NCBI RefSeq assembly: GCF_002113025.1
Contig: NZ_NEJH01000002.1
Location: 682,001-746,000, forward strand
Direction of reading: 5' to 3'
Source of the DNA: Pseudomonas sp. B28(2017)
GTDB lineage: Bacteria > Pseudomonadota > Gammaproteobacteria > Pseudomonadales > Pseudomonadaceae
Length of the DNA: 64,000 nt
Below the pieces are notes generated by a model that was not told where the DNA came from, did no database searches, and saw nothing but the letters and a program-made list of their open reading frames with translations. This document shows positions 52,311 to 60,465 of the stretch, in pieces (position 1 is the first letter of the stretch; each line of letters begins with the position of its first letter). The position numbers and the translations under genes are program-made.

Positions 52311-53906
52311 CTACTTCACCTGGGTGGTGGCGAAGTTATTCGTGGTGAGGGGGCTAATGTTATAGCCCTCTACGTTGTTGCGCATTGCGGTAAACATTCT
52401 AGTGTGCGCCATGCTGATCCATGGCTGGTCCTCGTTGAAAACAACCTGGGCCTGCTCGTAGAGCGCGGCACGCTCGGCCGGATCGGTTTTTTCCCGGGCC
52501 TGGTCGATCAGCGCCTGGAACTTGTCGCTGCACCAGCGAGCGTAGTTTTCTCCGTTCTTGGCCGCTTCACAACTGAGCATAGGCGTCAGGAAGTTATCCG
52601 GGTCGCCGTTATCGCCCGCCCATCCGGCGGAAACCATGTCGTGCTCGCCGTTTTTGGCGCGTTTGAGCATTTCACCCCATTCCATCACGCGGATGTCGAT
52701 CTTGATCCCGACCTTGGCCAGGTCGGCTTGCATCATCTGCGCGCCGAGCATCGGGTTCGGGTTGGTCGGACCACCACCGTTGCGGGTGAACAGGGTGAAC
52801 GTGGTGCCTTCCGGTACGCCGGCTTCCTTGAGCAGGGCGCGAGCCTTGTCCAGGTCACGGGGCGGGTTCTTCAGGCTGTGGTTGTAGCCCAGCAGGGTGT
52901 CCGGGTACGGGTTGACCCCGGCCGTTGCATTGCCCTTGCCGAACAACGCATTGACGTACGCCTCCTTGTCGAAGGCGATGTCGATGGCTTTGCGCACCCG
53001 CACGTCACTCATGTACTTGTGGGTGGTGTTCATGGCGACGTAGGAAACGGTCATCGCGTTCAGTTCGTCGACCTTCAGGTTCGAGTCTTTCTTGATGCTC
53101 GGGATGTCATCCGGCTTCGGATACAGCGCGACCTGGCACTCGTTGGCCTTGAGCTTCTGCAGGCGCACGTTGTTGTCGGTCGCGATGGCCAGGATCAGCG
53201 AGTCGGCCGGTGGCTTGCCACGGAAGTAGTCCGGGTTGGCCTTGAAACGAACCTGGGCATCCTTGTTGTAACGCTGGAAGACAAACGGGCCGGTGCCGAT
53301 CGGCTTGCTGTTCAAGTCGCCGGTCTTGTTGGCCTTGAGCAACTGGTCGGCGTATTCGGCCGGGTAGATCGAGGAGAAGGCCATGGCGATGTCGGCCAGG
53401 AATGGCGCTTCGCGGCGGGTCAGGGTGAACTTGACCGTGTTGTCGTCGACTTTCTCTACGCTCTTGAGCAGCTCTTTGAAACCCATGCTTTCAAAGTACG
53501 GGAAGCCCACGCTCGACAGCTTGTGCCACGGATGATTCGGGTCCAACTGACGCTGGAAGCTCCAGACCGCGTCGTCGGCGTTCATGTCGCGGGTCGGCTT
53601 GAAGTATTCGGTGGTGTGGAATTTGACGCCTTTACGCAGATGGAAGGTGTAGCTCAGACCGTCTTCGCTGATGTCCCAGGATTCGGCCAGCGCCGGAATC
53701 ACTTCGGTGGTACCGGGCTTGAAGTCCGCCAGGCGATTGAAGATGGTTTCGGCCACGGCATCGGCGGTGACTGCAGTCGTGTACTGGACCATGTCAAAGC
53801 CTTCGGGGCTGGCTTCGGTGCAAACCACCAGGGGTTTGGCCGAGACACCGACAGCGACACTGAGCAAAGCAGCCGCGATGGCCGCACGTAGGGGAAGCAT
53901 TTTCAT
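52311..53906 (-). CDS. Peptide-binding protein, DppA family (third copy)
   Basis: Periplasmic family 5 solute-binding protein of 531 residues. Signal peptide to about residue 23 (GVSAK), then LVVCTEASPEGFDMVQYTTA and SEDGLSYTFHLRKGVKFH. The ATG at 53906 follows GAGGG by 6 bases. It is the copy nearest the permeases and differs from the other two in the N-terminal pocket region. Specificity may be for dipeptides, tripeptides or similar ligands. Confidence 0.93.
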   Translation of the reverse strand: MKMLPLRAAIAAALLSVAVGVSAKPLVVCTEASPEGFDMVQYTTAVTADAVAETIFNRLADFKPGTTEVIPALAESWDISEDGLSYTFHLRKGVKFHTTEYFKPTRDMNADDAVWSFQRQLDPNHPWHKLSSVGFPYFESMGFKELLKSVEKVDDNTVKFTLTRREAPFLADIAMAFSSIYPAEYADQLLKANKTGDLNSKPIGTGPFVFQRYNKDAQVRFKANPDYFRGKPPADSLILAIATDNNVRLQKLKANECQVALYPKPDDIPSIKKDSNLKVDELNAMTVSYVAMNTTHKYMSDVRVRKAIDIAFDKEAYVNALFGKGNATAGVNPYPDTLLGYNHSLKNPPRDLDKARALLKEAGVPEGTTFTLFTRNGGGPTNPNPMLGAQMMQADLAKVGIKIDIRVMEWGEMLKRAKNGEHDMVSAGWAGDNGDPDNFLTPMLSCEAAKNGENYARWCSDKFQALIDQAREKTDPAERAALYEQAQVVFNEDQPWISMAHTRMFTAMRNNVEGYNISPLTTNNFATTQVK

Positions 53907-53984
53907 CAAGAACCCTCTGCAATCAGTTAAAGGACAAAAGCCGAACGGCCGATTCATGGCTGAGCCAACCGTTCGGCAGCGGTA

Positions 53985-55418
53985 TTACAGGATGTTGAAC
54001 GGAACCGTGGTCACGAGACGGAACTCGTTGATGCTGCCGTCAGCCTGGTTTTCGCTGGCACGGTGAGCGGTGTAGGTGCCGCGGATCGTGGTGGCCTTGA
54101 GCGGGCCGCTCTGCACGGCGTAGGTCGCGCCGATGCCGTATTCATAATGGGTTTCGCCATCCTGGGCCTGGATGCCGTCGTAACCCTTGCCCGCCACGCC
54201 GCCGTTGCCGGTGTAGTGAGTACCGTCGATGCCCCAGCCACGAGCCTGGTAGATGTTGAACTTCAGGCCCGGTACGCCGTATTCGGCCATGTTCAAACCG
54301 TAGGCAACCTGGAACGATTTTTCGTTCGGGCCGTTGAAGTCCGACAGCAGGGAGTTGGCCAGGTAGATGCCGTTGGTTTCATGCAGGTAGTCGAAGTACT
54401 CGTTACCGTTCACTTCCTGATACGAGAAGGTCAGGGTGTGGGCCTGGTGGGTCAGGCCGAACGACAGCGAGTAGGTGTCGTTGTCGATGTCGCCGATCAG
54501 GGCCTTACCGGTTTCCTTGGTTTTGTAGTAGTTCAGGCCAGTGGTCAGGCTCAGTACCTGGCTATCGCCCAGTACGTGAGAGGCGCCGAAGTAATACTGG
54601 TTCCAGATGTCTTCAGCCTGGGTCGCCCAGAGGCTGGTGGTCAGGCTGGCGAGCGGGTTGTAGGTGATGCCGCCGGTGTAGACGTGGTCGGTTTCGACGA
54701 TGCCGTTGGCGTATTCGGTGCGGAATTTGCGCTGGCTTTCTTCGGTACGCGGTGAGTTGCGGTCGAAGGTGGCCAGGTCGAAGGCCAAGTTGTTCAGTTC
54801 TTCGCTGTGGATGGCCAGACCTTCGAAGCTCGAAGGCAGTGCACGGTTGCCGATCACGTCGACCATCGGACTGCTGAAGTTCATGCGACCGGCGGTCAGG
54901 GTGGTGTTGGAAACACGGGCCTTGACGTTGGCCAGGCCCAGTTTGCTCCACTGGCCTTGAGCGTCGCCGCCTTCCTTGGTCAGGGTACGGTTGTTACCCG
55001 CGCCTGGACGAGTGCCCGGTGCGCCACCGTTGTTGGATGCCAGGTCCTTGCGGTCGCGATCCAGGGCGATAGCGTTATAGGCCGCCACTTCAGTGCTGAA
55101 ACCGACAGTGCCTTCGGTGAAGCCCGAGTTGTACTTGAGGATGGTGCCCTGGACCCAGTTGATCCGGCGATCGGTCGGGGTCGAAACGCCGTCTTTCTTG
55201 TAGGCGAACTTGGCGCCGCGTTGCAGTTGCTCGTTGGCGTACCAGTTACGCGTGGTGCCAGTGATCGACTGGCCTTCGACAAAGCCGGTGGCTTCGCTCT
55301 GGGCGTTTTTCTCGTTCACGGTAACCGGGGTGAAAGCCTGGCTTTGGGTCTCTGCGTAAGCCGTGGCGGTTACGCTGCTGATGGCCAGGGCCAATAACGC
55401 GGTGCTGCTCAGTTTCAT
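53985..55418 (-). CDS. opdP: OprD-family outer-membrane porin (OpdP-like)
   Basis: An 18-strand-type substrate-specific channel. The 477 residues begin with a signal peptide (about 22 residues, ending AYA) and contain GFVEGQSITGTTRNWYANEQ and GFTEGTVGFSTEVAAYNAI, typical OprD N-terminal strands, with alternating beta segments to the C-terminus. Location inside the dpp operon points to OpdP, the dipeptide porin of P. aeruginosa. The ribosome site AAGGAG is strong. A LacI-type palindrome lies 82 bp upstream. Confidence 0.9.
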   Translation of the reverse strand: MKLSSTALLALAISSVTATAYAETQSQAFTPVTVNEKNAQSEATGFVEGQSITGTTRNWYANEQLQRGAKFAYKKDGVSTPTDRRINWVQGTILKYNSGFTEGTVGFSTEVAAYNAIALDRDRKDLASNNGGAPGTRPGAGNNRTLTKEGGDAQGQWSKLGLANVKARVSNTTLTAGRMNFSSPMVDVIGNRALPSSFEGLAIHSEELNNLAFDLATFDRNSPRTEESQRKFRTEYANGIVETDHVYTGGITYNPLASLTTSLWATQAEDIWNQYYFGASHVLGDSQVLSLTTGLNYYKTKETGKALIGDIDNDTYSLSFGLTHQAHTLTFSYQEVNGNEYFDYLHETNGIYLANSLLSDFNGPNEKSFQVAYGLNMAEYGVPGLKFNIYQARGWGIDGTHYTGNGGVAGKGYDGIQAQDGETHYEYGIGATYAVQSGPLKATTIRGTYTAHRASENQADGSINEFRLVTTVPFNIL

Positions 55419-55499
55419 GGGTAAAGCTCCTTACTTTCTTTTTTTATACCGGTCTTTTTTTGTGATCCGGCTATTGGTTTAGAACTCGTTCATGGCATC

Positions 55500-55511
55500 G
55501 CAAACGTTTGC
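55500..55511. promoter_or_regulatory. LacI-family-like operator upstream of opdP
   Basis: GCAAACGTTTGC is a perfect 12-bp palindrome with the central CG typical of LacI/PurR-family operators. It lies 82 bp before the opdP start. Confidence 0.5.
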
Positions 55512-55550
55512 TATCAGCCAAGTTGGCGAAAGACGGCAAAGCGTCTGCGT

Positions 55551-55571
55551 GAGGGCGGAAAATCCGCCCTC
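55551..55571 (-). promoter_or_regulatory. Hairpin downstream of the second binding-protein gene
   Basis: GAGGGCGGA/TCCGCCCTC with a three-A loop, no T-run on the minus strand; likely an mRNA-stabilising hairpin. Confidence 0.55.
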
Positions 55572-55591
55572 TGGCATTTCTGGCTAATCGG

Positions 55592-57193
55592 TTATTTTTC
55601 TATGCTGACACCCGAGAAAACATTGCGGCCGAACGGGCTCACCTTGAACCCTTCGATTTTGGCGCTCAGCGGCTGATTGACCGTTGAGTGGGCGATAGGC
55701 GTGATCGGCACTTGCTGTTTGAGCAACTGTTGCGCCTGTTTGTAGAGCTGGGTGCGCTGGTCACGATCGGTGACGACCTTGGCCTGCTTGATCAGCGTGT
55801 CGTAAGCCGGATCACACCACATCGAGTAGTTGTTGCCGCCAATGGCGTCACAGCTGTAGAGCGTGCCCAGCCAGTTGTCCGGATCACCATTGTCACCGGT
55901 CCAGCCGATCAGGCTGATGTCGTGCTCGCCATTCTTGGTGCGCTTGATGTACTCGCCCCACTCATAGCTGACGATATTGACCTTGAGACCGATCTTCGCC
56001 CAGTCAGCCTGAAGCATCTCGGCCATCAACTTGGCGTTGGGGTTGTATGGACGCTGGACCGGCATGGCCCAGAGGGTGATTTCAGTGCCTTCCTTGACGC
56101 CGGCAGCCTTGAGCAATTCCCGGGCTTTTTCCGGATTGTAGGTGGCGTCTTTGATAGTGTCGTCGTAGGACCATTGGGTCGGTGGCATGGCGTTGACCGC
56201 CAGTTGCCCCGCGCCCTGGTAAACGGCATTGAGAATGCCTTGCTTGTTCACCGCCATGTCCAGCGCCTGACGCACCTCGAGCTGGTCGAACGGTTTGTGG
56301 CGCACGTTGTAGGCGATGTAGCCGAGGTTGAAACCAGGCTTCTCGATCAGTTGCAGGGCCGGGTCGTTCTTCAGCGCGGTCACATCGGCAGGGCGCGGGT
56401 GCAGGGTGATCTGGCACTCGTTGGCCTTGAGTTTCTGCACGCGCACCGAGGCATCGGTGTTGATGGCGAATATCAGGTTGTCGAGCTTGACCCGGCTCGG
56501 GTCCCAGTAATGTTTGTTGCCGGTGTAACGGATGTTCGAGTCTTTCTGATAGCTCTTGAACACGAACGGCCCGGTGCCGATCGGCTTCTGGTTGATGTCG
56601 CTCGGTTTGCCTTGCGCCAGCAGCTTGTCGGCGTATTCGGCCGAAAGGATGGCAGCGAAGCTCATGGCGATGTTCTGGATGAACGCGGCGTCCACGCTGT
56701 TGAGCGTCATGACCACGGTCAGCGGCCCGGTCTTTTCGACCTTGGCGATGTTCTTGTTCAGGCTCATCCCGTTGAAGTACGGAAACTCTGTCGGATAAGC
56801 CTTACGGAAAGGCTGTTGCGGGTCGAGCATGCGATTGAACGTGAACAGCACGTCATCGGCATTGAAATCACGGGTTGGCGTGAAGTATTTGGTGGTATGA
56901 AACTTCACCCCTTCGCGCAGGTGGAAAGTGTACTTCAGGCCGTCCTCGGAAATATCCCAGCTCGTGGCCAGGCCCGGTACGACGTTGGTCGCGCCTTTCT
57001 CGAATTCTGCCAACCGGTTGTACAGCGGCTCGGCGGCGTCGTTGTCGGTCGCAGTGGTGTACTGCGCCGTATCGAAACCGGCGGGGCTGCCTTCGGAACA
57101 GAACACCAGGCTGTTGTTGGCGGCCTGGCTGATGGAAGTGGCGGCCAACAGGCCGGTGCCCAGCAGTGCGGATAAAACCAAGGTATGGCGCAT
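55592..57193 (-). CDS. Peptide-binding protein, DppA family (second copy)
   Basis: Periplasmic family 5 solute-binding protein of 533 residues. The signal peptide ends near residue 24 (SQAAN), then SLVFCSEGSPAGFDTAQYTT and SEDGLKYTFHLREGVKFH. It closely resembles the next copy along most of its length (for example TPTRDFNADDVLFTFNRM), so the two probably arose by tandem duplication. The strong AAAGGGAG ribosome site precedes the ATG. Confidence 0.93.
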   Translation of the reverse strand: MRHTLVLSALLGTGLLAATSISQAANNSLVFCSEGSPAGFDTAQYTTATDNDAAEPLYNRLAEFEKGATNVVPGLATSWDISEDGLKYTFHLREGVKFHTTKYFTPTRDFNADDVLFTFNRMLDPQQPFRKAYPTEFPYFNGMSLNKNIAKVEKTGPLTVVMTLNSVDAAFIQNIAMSFAAILSAEYADKLLAQGKPSDINQKPIGTGPFVFKSYQKDSNIRYTGNKHYWDPSRVKLDNLIFAINTDASVRVQKLKANECQITLHPRPADVTALKNDPALQLIEKPGFNLGYIAYNVRHKPFDQLEVRQALDMAVNKQGILNAVYQGAGQLAVNAMPPTQWSYDDTIKDATYNPEKARELLKAAGVKEGTEITLWAMPVQRPYNPNAKLMAEMLQADWAKIGLKVNIVSYEWGEYIKRTKNGEHDISLIGWTGDNGDPDNWLGTLYSCDAIGGNNYSMWCDPAYDTLIKQAKVVTDRDQRTQLYKQAQQLLKQQVPITPIAHSTVNQPLSAKIEGFKVSPFGRNVFSGVSIEK

Positions 57194-57496
57194 AACGCTC
57201 CCTTTTCTCTCAAAGTGTTGTCAATGAGCCGCCGTCTCGTCCGCAGACGTAGAGGCATCACTGATTTCAAGCCATGCACGCAGCAGTAACCGATGACCCA
57301 CGCATGCACTGGTCGGATCCCGACGGTATGAACCATGGGTCCGGCAGTAAATGCGTAGAGTCCTGAAGACTCGTAGGAAATGGCAACGCGTCCTCACCCG
57401 ATGCTGTAGTCAGCTGCGGATTTGGATGTAGGCGAATTCCTGCTTTCTCGGTAGATAAAGCAACGGCGACGTCAGAAACGTCGCCATTGCAAAACC
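57194..57496. other. Spacer between the first and second binding-protein genes
   Basis: About 300 bp with a terminator near the right end; it may contain a separate promoter for the second copy, though no good -35/-10 pair is seen. No gene is supported. Confidence 0.5.
57452..57490 (-). terminator. Terminator after the first binding-protein gene
   Basis: On the minus strand GCAATGGCGACG pairs with CGTCGCCGTTGC (one mismatch) around a TTTCTGA loop and is followed by TTTATC. Confidence 0.7.
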
Positions 57497-59122
57497 TTAT
57501 TTGCTGACGCTGACGCCGTAGAAGGAGTTCAAGCCAAATGGGCTGATCTTGAAGTCCTGCACTTCGGCACGCATGGGCTGGAACACCGTCGAGTGAGCGA
57601 TAGGTGTCATTGGAACAGCATCTTTGAGGACGTGTTGCGCCTGCTTGTACAGTTCGGTGCGCTTGGCCTGATCGGTCGTGCGCTTGGCTTCTTTCACGAT
57701 GCCGTCGAACTTCTTGTCGCACCACTTGGAGAAGTTGTTGCCTTGCAGGGAGTCGCAGCCGAACAGCACGTTCAGCCAGTTGTCAGGGTCACCGTTATCG
57801 CCGCTCCAGCCAATCAGCATCGCGCCGTTCTCGCCGCCTTTGGAGCGCTTGATGTACTCGCCCCATTCGTAGCTCTGGATTTTGGCCTTGATACCGATCT
57901 TCGCCCAGTCGGACTGCAGCATTTCTGCCATCAGCTTGGCGTTCGGGTTGTACGGACGCTGTACCGGCATCGCCCACAGAACGATTTCGGTGCCTTCCTT
58001 CACACCGGCTTCCTTGAGCAGCTCTTTGGCTTTCTCAGGGTTGTACGGTGCATCCTTGATAGTGGTGTCGTAGGACCACTGGGTCGGTGGCATGGCGTTG
58101 ACGGCCAGTTGGCCGGCGCCCTGGTAAACCGAGTCGATGATCTGCTGCTTGTTGACGGCCATGTCCAGTGCCTGACGCACTTTCAGTTGGGCCATCGGGT
58201 TCGGCTTGTCGTCACCCTTGATCTTGTCCATCACGTTGTAGGCGATGTAACCCAGGTTGAAACCAGCCTGATCAGGCACTTTCAGGGTTTTGTCTTCCTT
58301 GAGCGCCTTCAGGTCGGCCGGACGCGGGAACAGAGTGATCTGGCACTCGTTCTTCTTCAGCTTCTGGATACGTACCGACGGGTCTGTGGTGATGGCGAAG
58401 ATCAGGTTGTCGATCTTCACGTCGTCAGGCTTCCAGTAGTCCTTGTTCCCGGTGTAGCGGATGTTGGAGTCTTTCTGGTAGCTCTTGAACACGAACGGAC
58501 CAGTGCCAACCGGCTTCTGGTTGATGTCGGCGGCTTTGCCTTCCTTGAGCAGCTGGGCAGCGTACTCGGCGGACTGTACCGAGGCGAAACTCATGGCCAT
58601 GTTCTGGATGAACGCGGCGTCAACTTCCTTGAGGGTGAACTTGACCGTGTGGTCGTCGACTTTATCGATCTTGGTGATGTTGGTGTCCATCCCCATGTCG
58701 GTGAAGTACGGGAATTCGGTCGGGTACGCCTTACGGAACGGGTCATCCTTGTTAATCATGCGATTAAAGGTGAACAGCACGTCGTCGGCGTTGAACTCAC
58801 GAGTCGGCTTGAAGTACGGAGTAGTGTGGAACTTGACGCCTTCACGCAGGTGGAAGGTGTAGGTCAGGCCATCATCGGAGATGTCCCACTTGGTCGCCAG
58901 ACCAGGAACAACGGCGGTACCGCCGCGCTCGAACTGGGTGAGGCGGTTGAACATGGTTTCTGCAGAGGCGTCGAAGTCGGTTCCGGTGGTGTATTGACCT
59001 GGATCGAAACCGGCCGGGCTCCCTTCGGAGCAGAACACCAGGTTAGTCGCTGCTTGGGCGAACGGTGCGCTGGCTAACAAGCTTGCGCCAACTAAAAACG
59101 GAATGACCGCGTGTTTAAGCAT
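57497..59122 (-). CDS. dppA: Peptide-binding protein, DppA family (first copy)
   Basis: Periplasmic dipeptide-binding protein of 541 residues, promoter-proximal in the operon. The signal peptide ends at about residue 24 (PFAQA); then LVFCSEGSPAGFDPGQYTTG. The start at 59122 follows GAGG by 5 bases; the upstream frame is not needed. It keeps the residues of the peptide-binding fold and resembles the second copy closely. A terminator-like hairpin follows, so it may be made in excess over the transporter. Confidence 0.94.
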   Translation of the reverse strand: MLKHAVIPFLVGASLLASAPFAQAATNLVFCSEGSPAGFDPGQYTTGTDFDASAETMFNRLTQFERGGTAVVPGLATKWDISDDGLTYTFHLREGVKFHTTPYFKPTREFNADDVLFTFNRMINKDDPFRKAYPTEFPYFTDMGMDTNITKIDKVDDHTVKFTLKEVDAAFIQNMAMSFASVQSAEYAAQLLKEGKAADINQKPVGTGPFVFKSYQKDSNIRYTGNKDYWKPDDVKIDNLIFAITTDPSVRIQKLKKNECQITLFPRPADLKALKEDKTLKVPDQAGFNLGYIAYNVMDKIKGDDKPNPMAQLKVRQALDMAVNKQQIIDSVYQGAGQLAVNAMPPTQWSYDTTIKDAPYNPEKAKELLKEAGVKEGTEIVLWAMPVQRPYNPNAKLMAEMLQSDWAKIGIKAKIQSYEWGEYIKRSKGGENGAMLIGWSGDNGDPDNWLNVLFGCDSLQGNNFSKWCDKKFDGIVKEAKRTTDQAKRTELYKQAQHVLKDAVPMTPIAHSTVFQPMRAEVQDFKISPFGLNSFYGVSVSK

Positions 59123-59294
59123 GGTGGCCTCATGATTTGTTGTCATTTTTGGAATTAGAGGACGACCTCGTGAGTCGTGCCTGCGGATACTTATGCAGGG
59201 GCCATACCCAATGCAAGATCCAGAGTGACTACAAGCCTTAAACGGTGGCACGAACGTACCTTAATGTCGCATTTGTATAACTCCTGACGCATTT

Positions 59295-59364
59295 GACCGT
59301 TTGCACGGTCTTTTTACGGTGCAAACGACGCACTTTCAGGGTGCGTCATGAGCACCGGGTGCTC
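59295..59364. promoter_or_regulatory. Cluster of nested palindromes upstream of dppA
   Basis: In 70 bp: GACCGT-TTGC-ACGGTC (59295-59310); CGTTTGCAC with GTGCAAACG (59298-59306 and 59319-59327); GACGCAC with GTGCGTC (59327-59347); GAGCACC-G-GGTGCTC (59350-59364). Adjacent dyads of this kind suggest binding of one or more dimeric regulators. The CGTTTG/CAAACG halves resemble the opdP palindrome. Confidence 0.6.
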
Positions 59365-59469
59365 CCGACCAGGGCAGGGTGTTACTTATTTATACCCCGT
59401 TTTGTGCGGTGGGTATGGCGTGAATAAAAGTGGTTATTGTTGCACCGATAGTGGCCAATTAATCTCAGT

Positions 59470-59482
59470 TGCACCAGGTGCA
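59470..59482. promoter_or_regulatory. TGCACC-A-GGTGCA palindrome
   Basis: Perfect 13-base dyad sharing GCACC/GGTGC halves with the one at 59350-59364. It may be a second copy of the same operator. Confidence 0.4.
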
Positions 59483-59739
59483 GCTGCCGGCTTTTCTCAG
59501 TGGACTATCCAGTTATAGCTCATGCCTGAACACTGCCAAAAAAAAGGTTCATCACAGATTGCCTGGAAAGACACTCTTGATCTTCATGAAAAAGAATTCG
59601 CTATCCCGGTAACCCTACGCCATCCGCTTGATGACTTTTATTCGATTGTTTATCCCTTCCAACTGACCGGCGTGCATCGGCCAGTGAACTCGGCTCACAA
59701 TGCCCCGCCAGTAACCCTTTAGCCGTTCGGCGAATTGGA

Positions 59740-59858
59740 TCAGAGCTGGTATTTCGTAGCGTGGGGAGTCAGATCGATCTGTAGGGCGTCGCCGTCAGGT
59801 TTGATGGTGACGACAGAAAAGCCCTCCCAAAAGGAAGGAAAGTCTTAATATCGCGCAT
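59740..59858 (-). pseudogene. Scrap of a transposase-like N-terminus, possibly ISL3 family
   Basis: Minus strand: an ATG at 59856-59858 starts MRDIKTFLP, then a one-base frameshift near 59831 continues as FWEGFSVVTIKPDGDALQID and LTPHATKYQL before a TGA at 59740. Joined, the pieces resemble the start of ISL3-family transposases, where a cysteine-rich Zn finger would follow. Nothing further of the element is found, so it is a decayed fragment. The family call is from memory and could be wrong. Confidence 0.4.
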
Positions 59859-59921
59859 AAGAACGCCGGTTTGCTCGCTGTGTTTGCTCGCACGAACATC
59901 GTCAATCAAATCGGCGTTCTT
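59859..59921. repeat. 10-bp inverted repeat next to the transposase scrap
   Basis: AAGAACGCCG and CGGCGTTCTT flank a 43-base loop that contains TTTGCTCGC twice. It may be a terminator-like hairpin or an IS end. Confidence 0.45.
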
Positions 59922-59956
59922 GTTTCTGTGTTTCCCGGGGTTCCGTGAAGAACCTT

Positions 59957-59994
59957 GAAAAAAGCCCCGCCCTCTTTCGAGTGGCGGGGCTTTC
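59957..59994 (-). terminator. grxD intrinsic terminator
   Basis: AAAGCCCCGCC/GGCGGGGCTTT stem; on the minus strand followed by a T6 run, 33 bp beyond the grxD stop. Confidence 0.9.
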
Positions 59995-60026
59995 TTAATG
60001 CCTGCTGCCTCTGTAGGAGGTGTCAG

Positions 60027-60368
60027 TCAGGCTTCGGTCTTAGGAGCAGCGGCTTTGGCAGCGGCTTCCTTGATCAGCGCTTGCAACGAACCGTCGGCGG
60101 CCATCTCGGTCATGATATCGCTACCGCCGACCAGCTCACCGGCAACCCACAGCTGTGGGAAGGTTGGCCAGTTGGCATATTTTGGCAGGTTGGCGCGGAT
60201 TTCCGGGTTCTGCAGGATGTCCACGTACGCAAACTTTTCACCACACGCCATCACGGCCTGTGCAGCTTTCGCAGAGAAACCGCACTGCGGGGCATTCGGC
60301 GAGCCTTTCATGTAAAGCAGAATGGTGTTGTTGGCAATCTGCTCTTTAATCGTTTCGATGATATCCAT
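60027..60368 (-). CDS. grxD: Monothiol glutaredoxin Grx4
   Basis: CGFS-type glutaredoxin that binds and hands over 2Fe-2S clusters with glutathione. The 113 residues start DIIETIKEQIANNTILLYMK and have Cys29 in PQCGFSAKA, then WPTFPQLWVAGELVGG. The C-terminus is an Ala-rich tail. The start at 60368 gives the family length; the longer frame adds 10 unneeded residues. It is transcribed alone. Confidence 0.96.
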   Translation of the reverse strand: MDIIETIKEQIANNTILLYMKGSPNAPQCGFSAKAAQAVMACGEKFAYVDILQNPEIRANLPKYANWPTFPQLWVAGELVGGSDIMTEMAADGSLQALIKEAAAKAAAPKTEA

Positions 60369-60465
60369 GGAGCACCTCGGCTGAACTTTCCGACTCATGG
60401 GTCGGCACGGTGGCGCATTGTAACGGAAAGCCGAGCGCCCTGCTCGGTCTCTCCGTCAGTATGTT

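Larger units (their letters stand above)
59123..59739. other. Upstream region of the dpp operon
   Basis: About 600 bp holding a cluster of inverted repeats (59295-59364), another palindrome at 59470-59482, and probably the dppA promoter on the minus strand. A 66-codon plus-strand frame (59522-59722) has no recognisable family or good ribosome site and is not called. Confidence 0.5.

Noticed and set aside
55688..59077. Two 494-495-codon frames antisense to binding-protein genes
   Set aside because: They look alike only because the sense genes are duplicates; this is not independent evidence of coding.
59246..59265. TGGCAC at 59246 considered as a sigma54 promoter
   Set aside because: The -12 element is a poor match (TACC instead of TTGC) and it points away from dppA.
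59522..59722. 66-codon plus-strand frame in the dpp upstream region
   Set aside because: No ribosome site, family or conserved context; similar frames are expected by chance.
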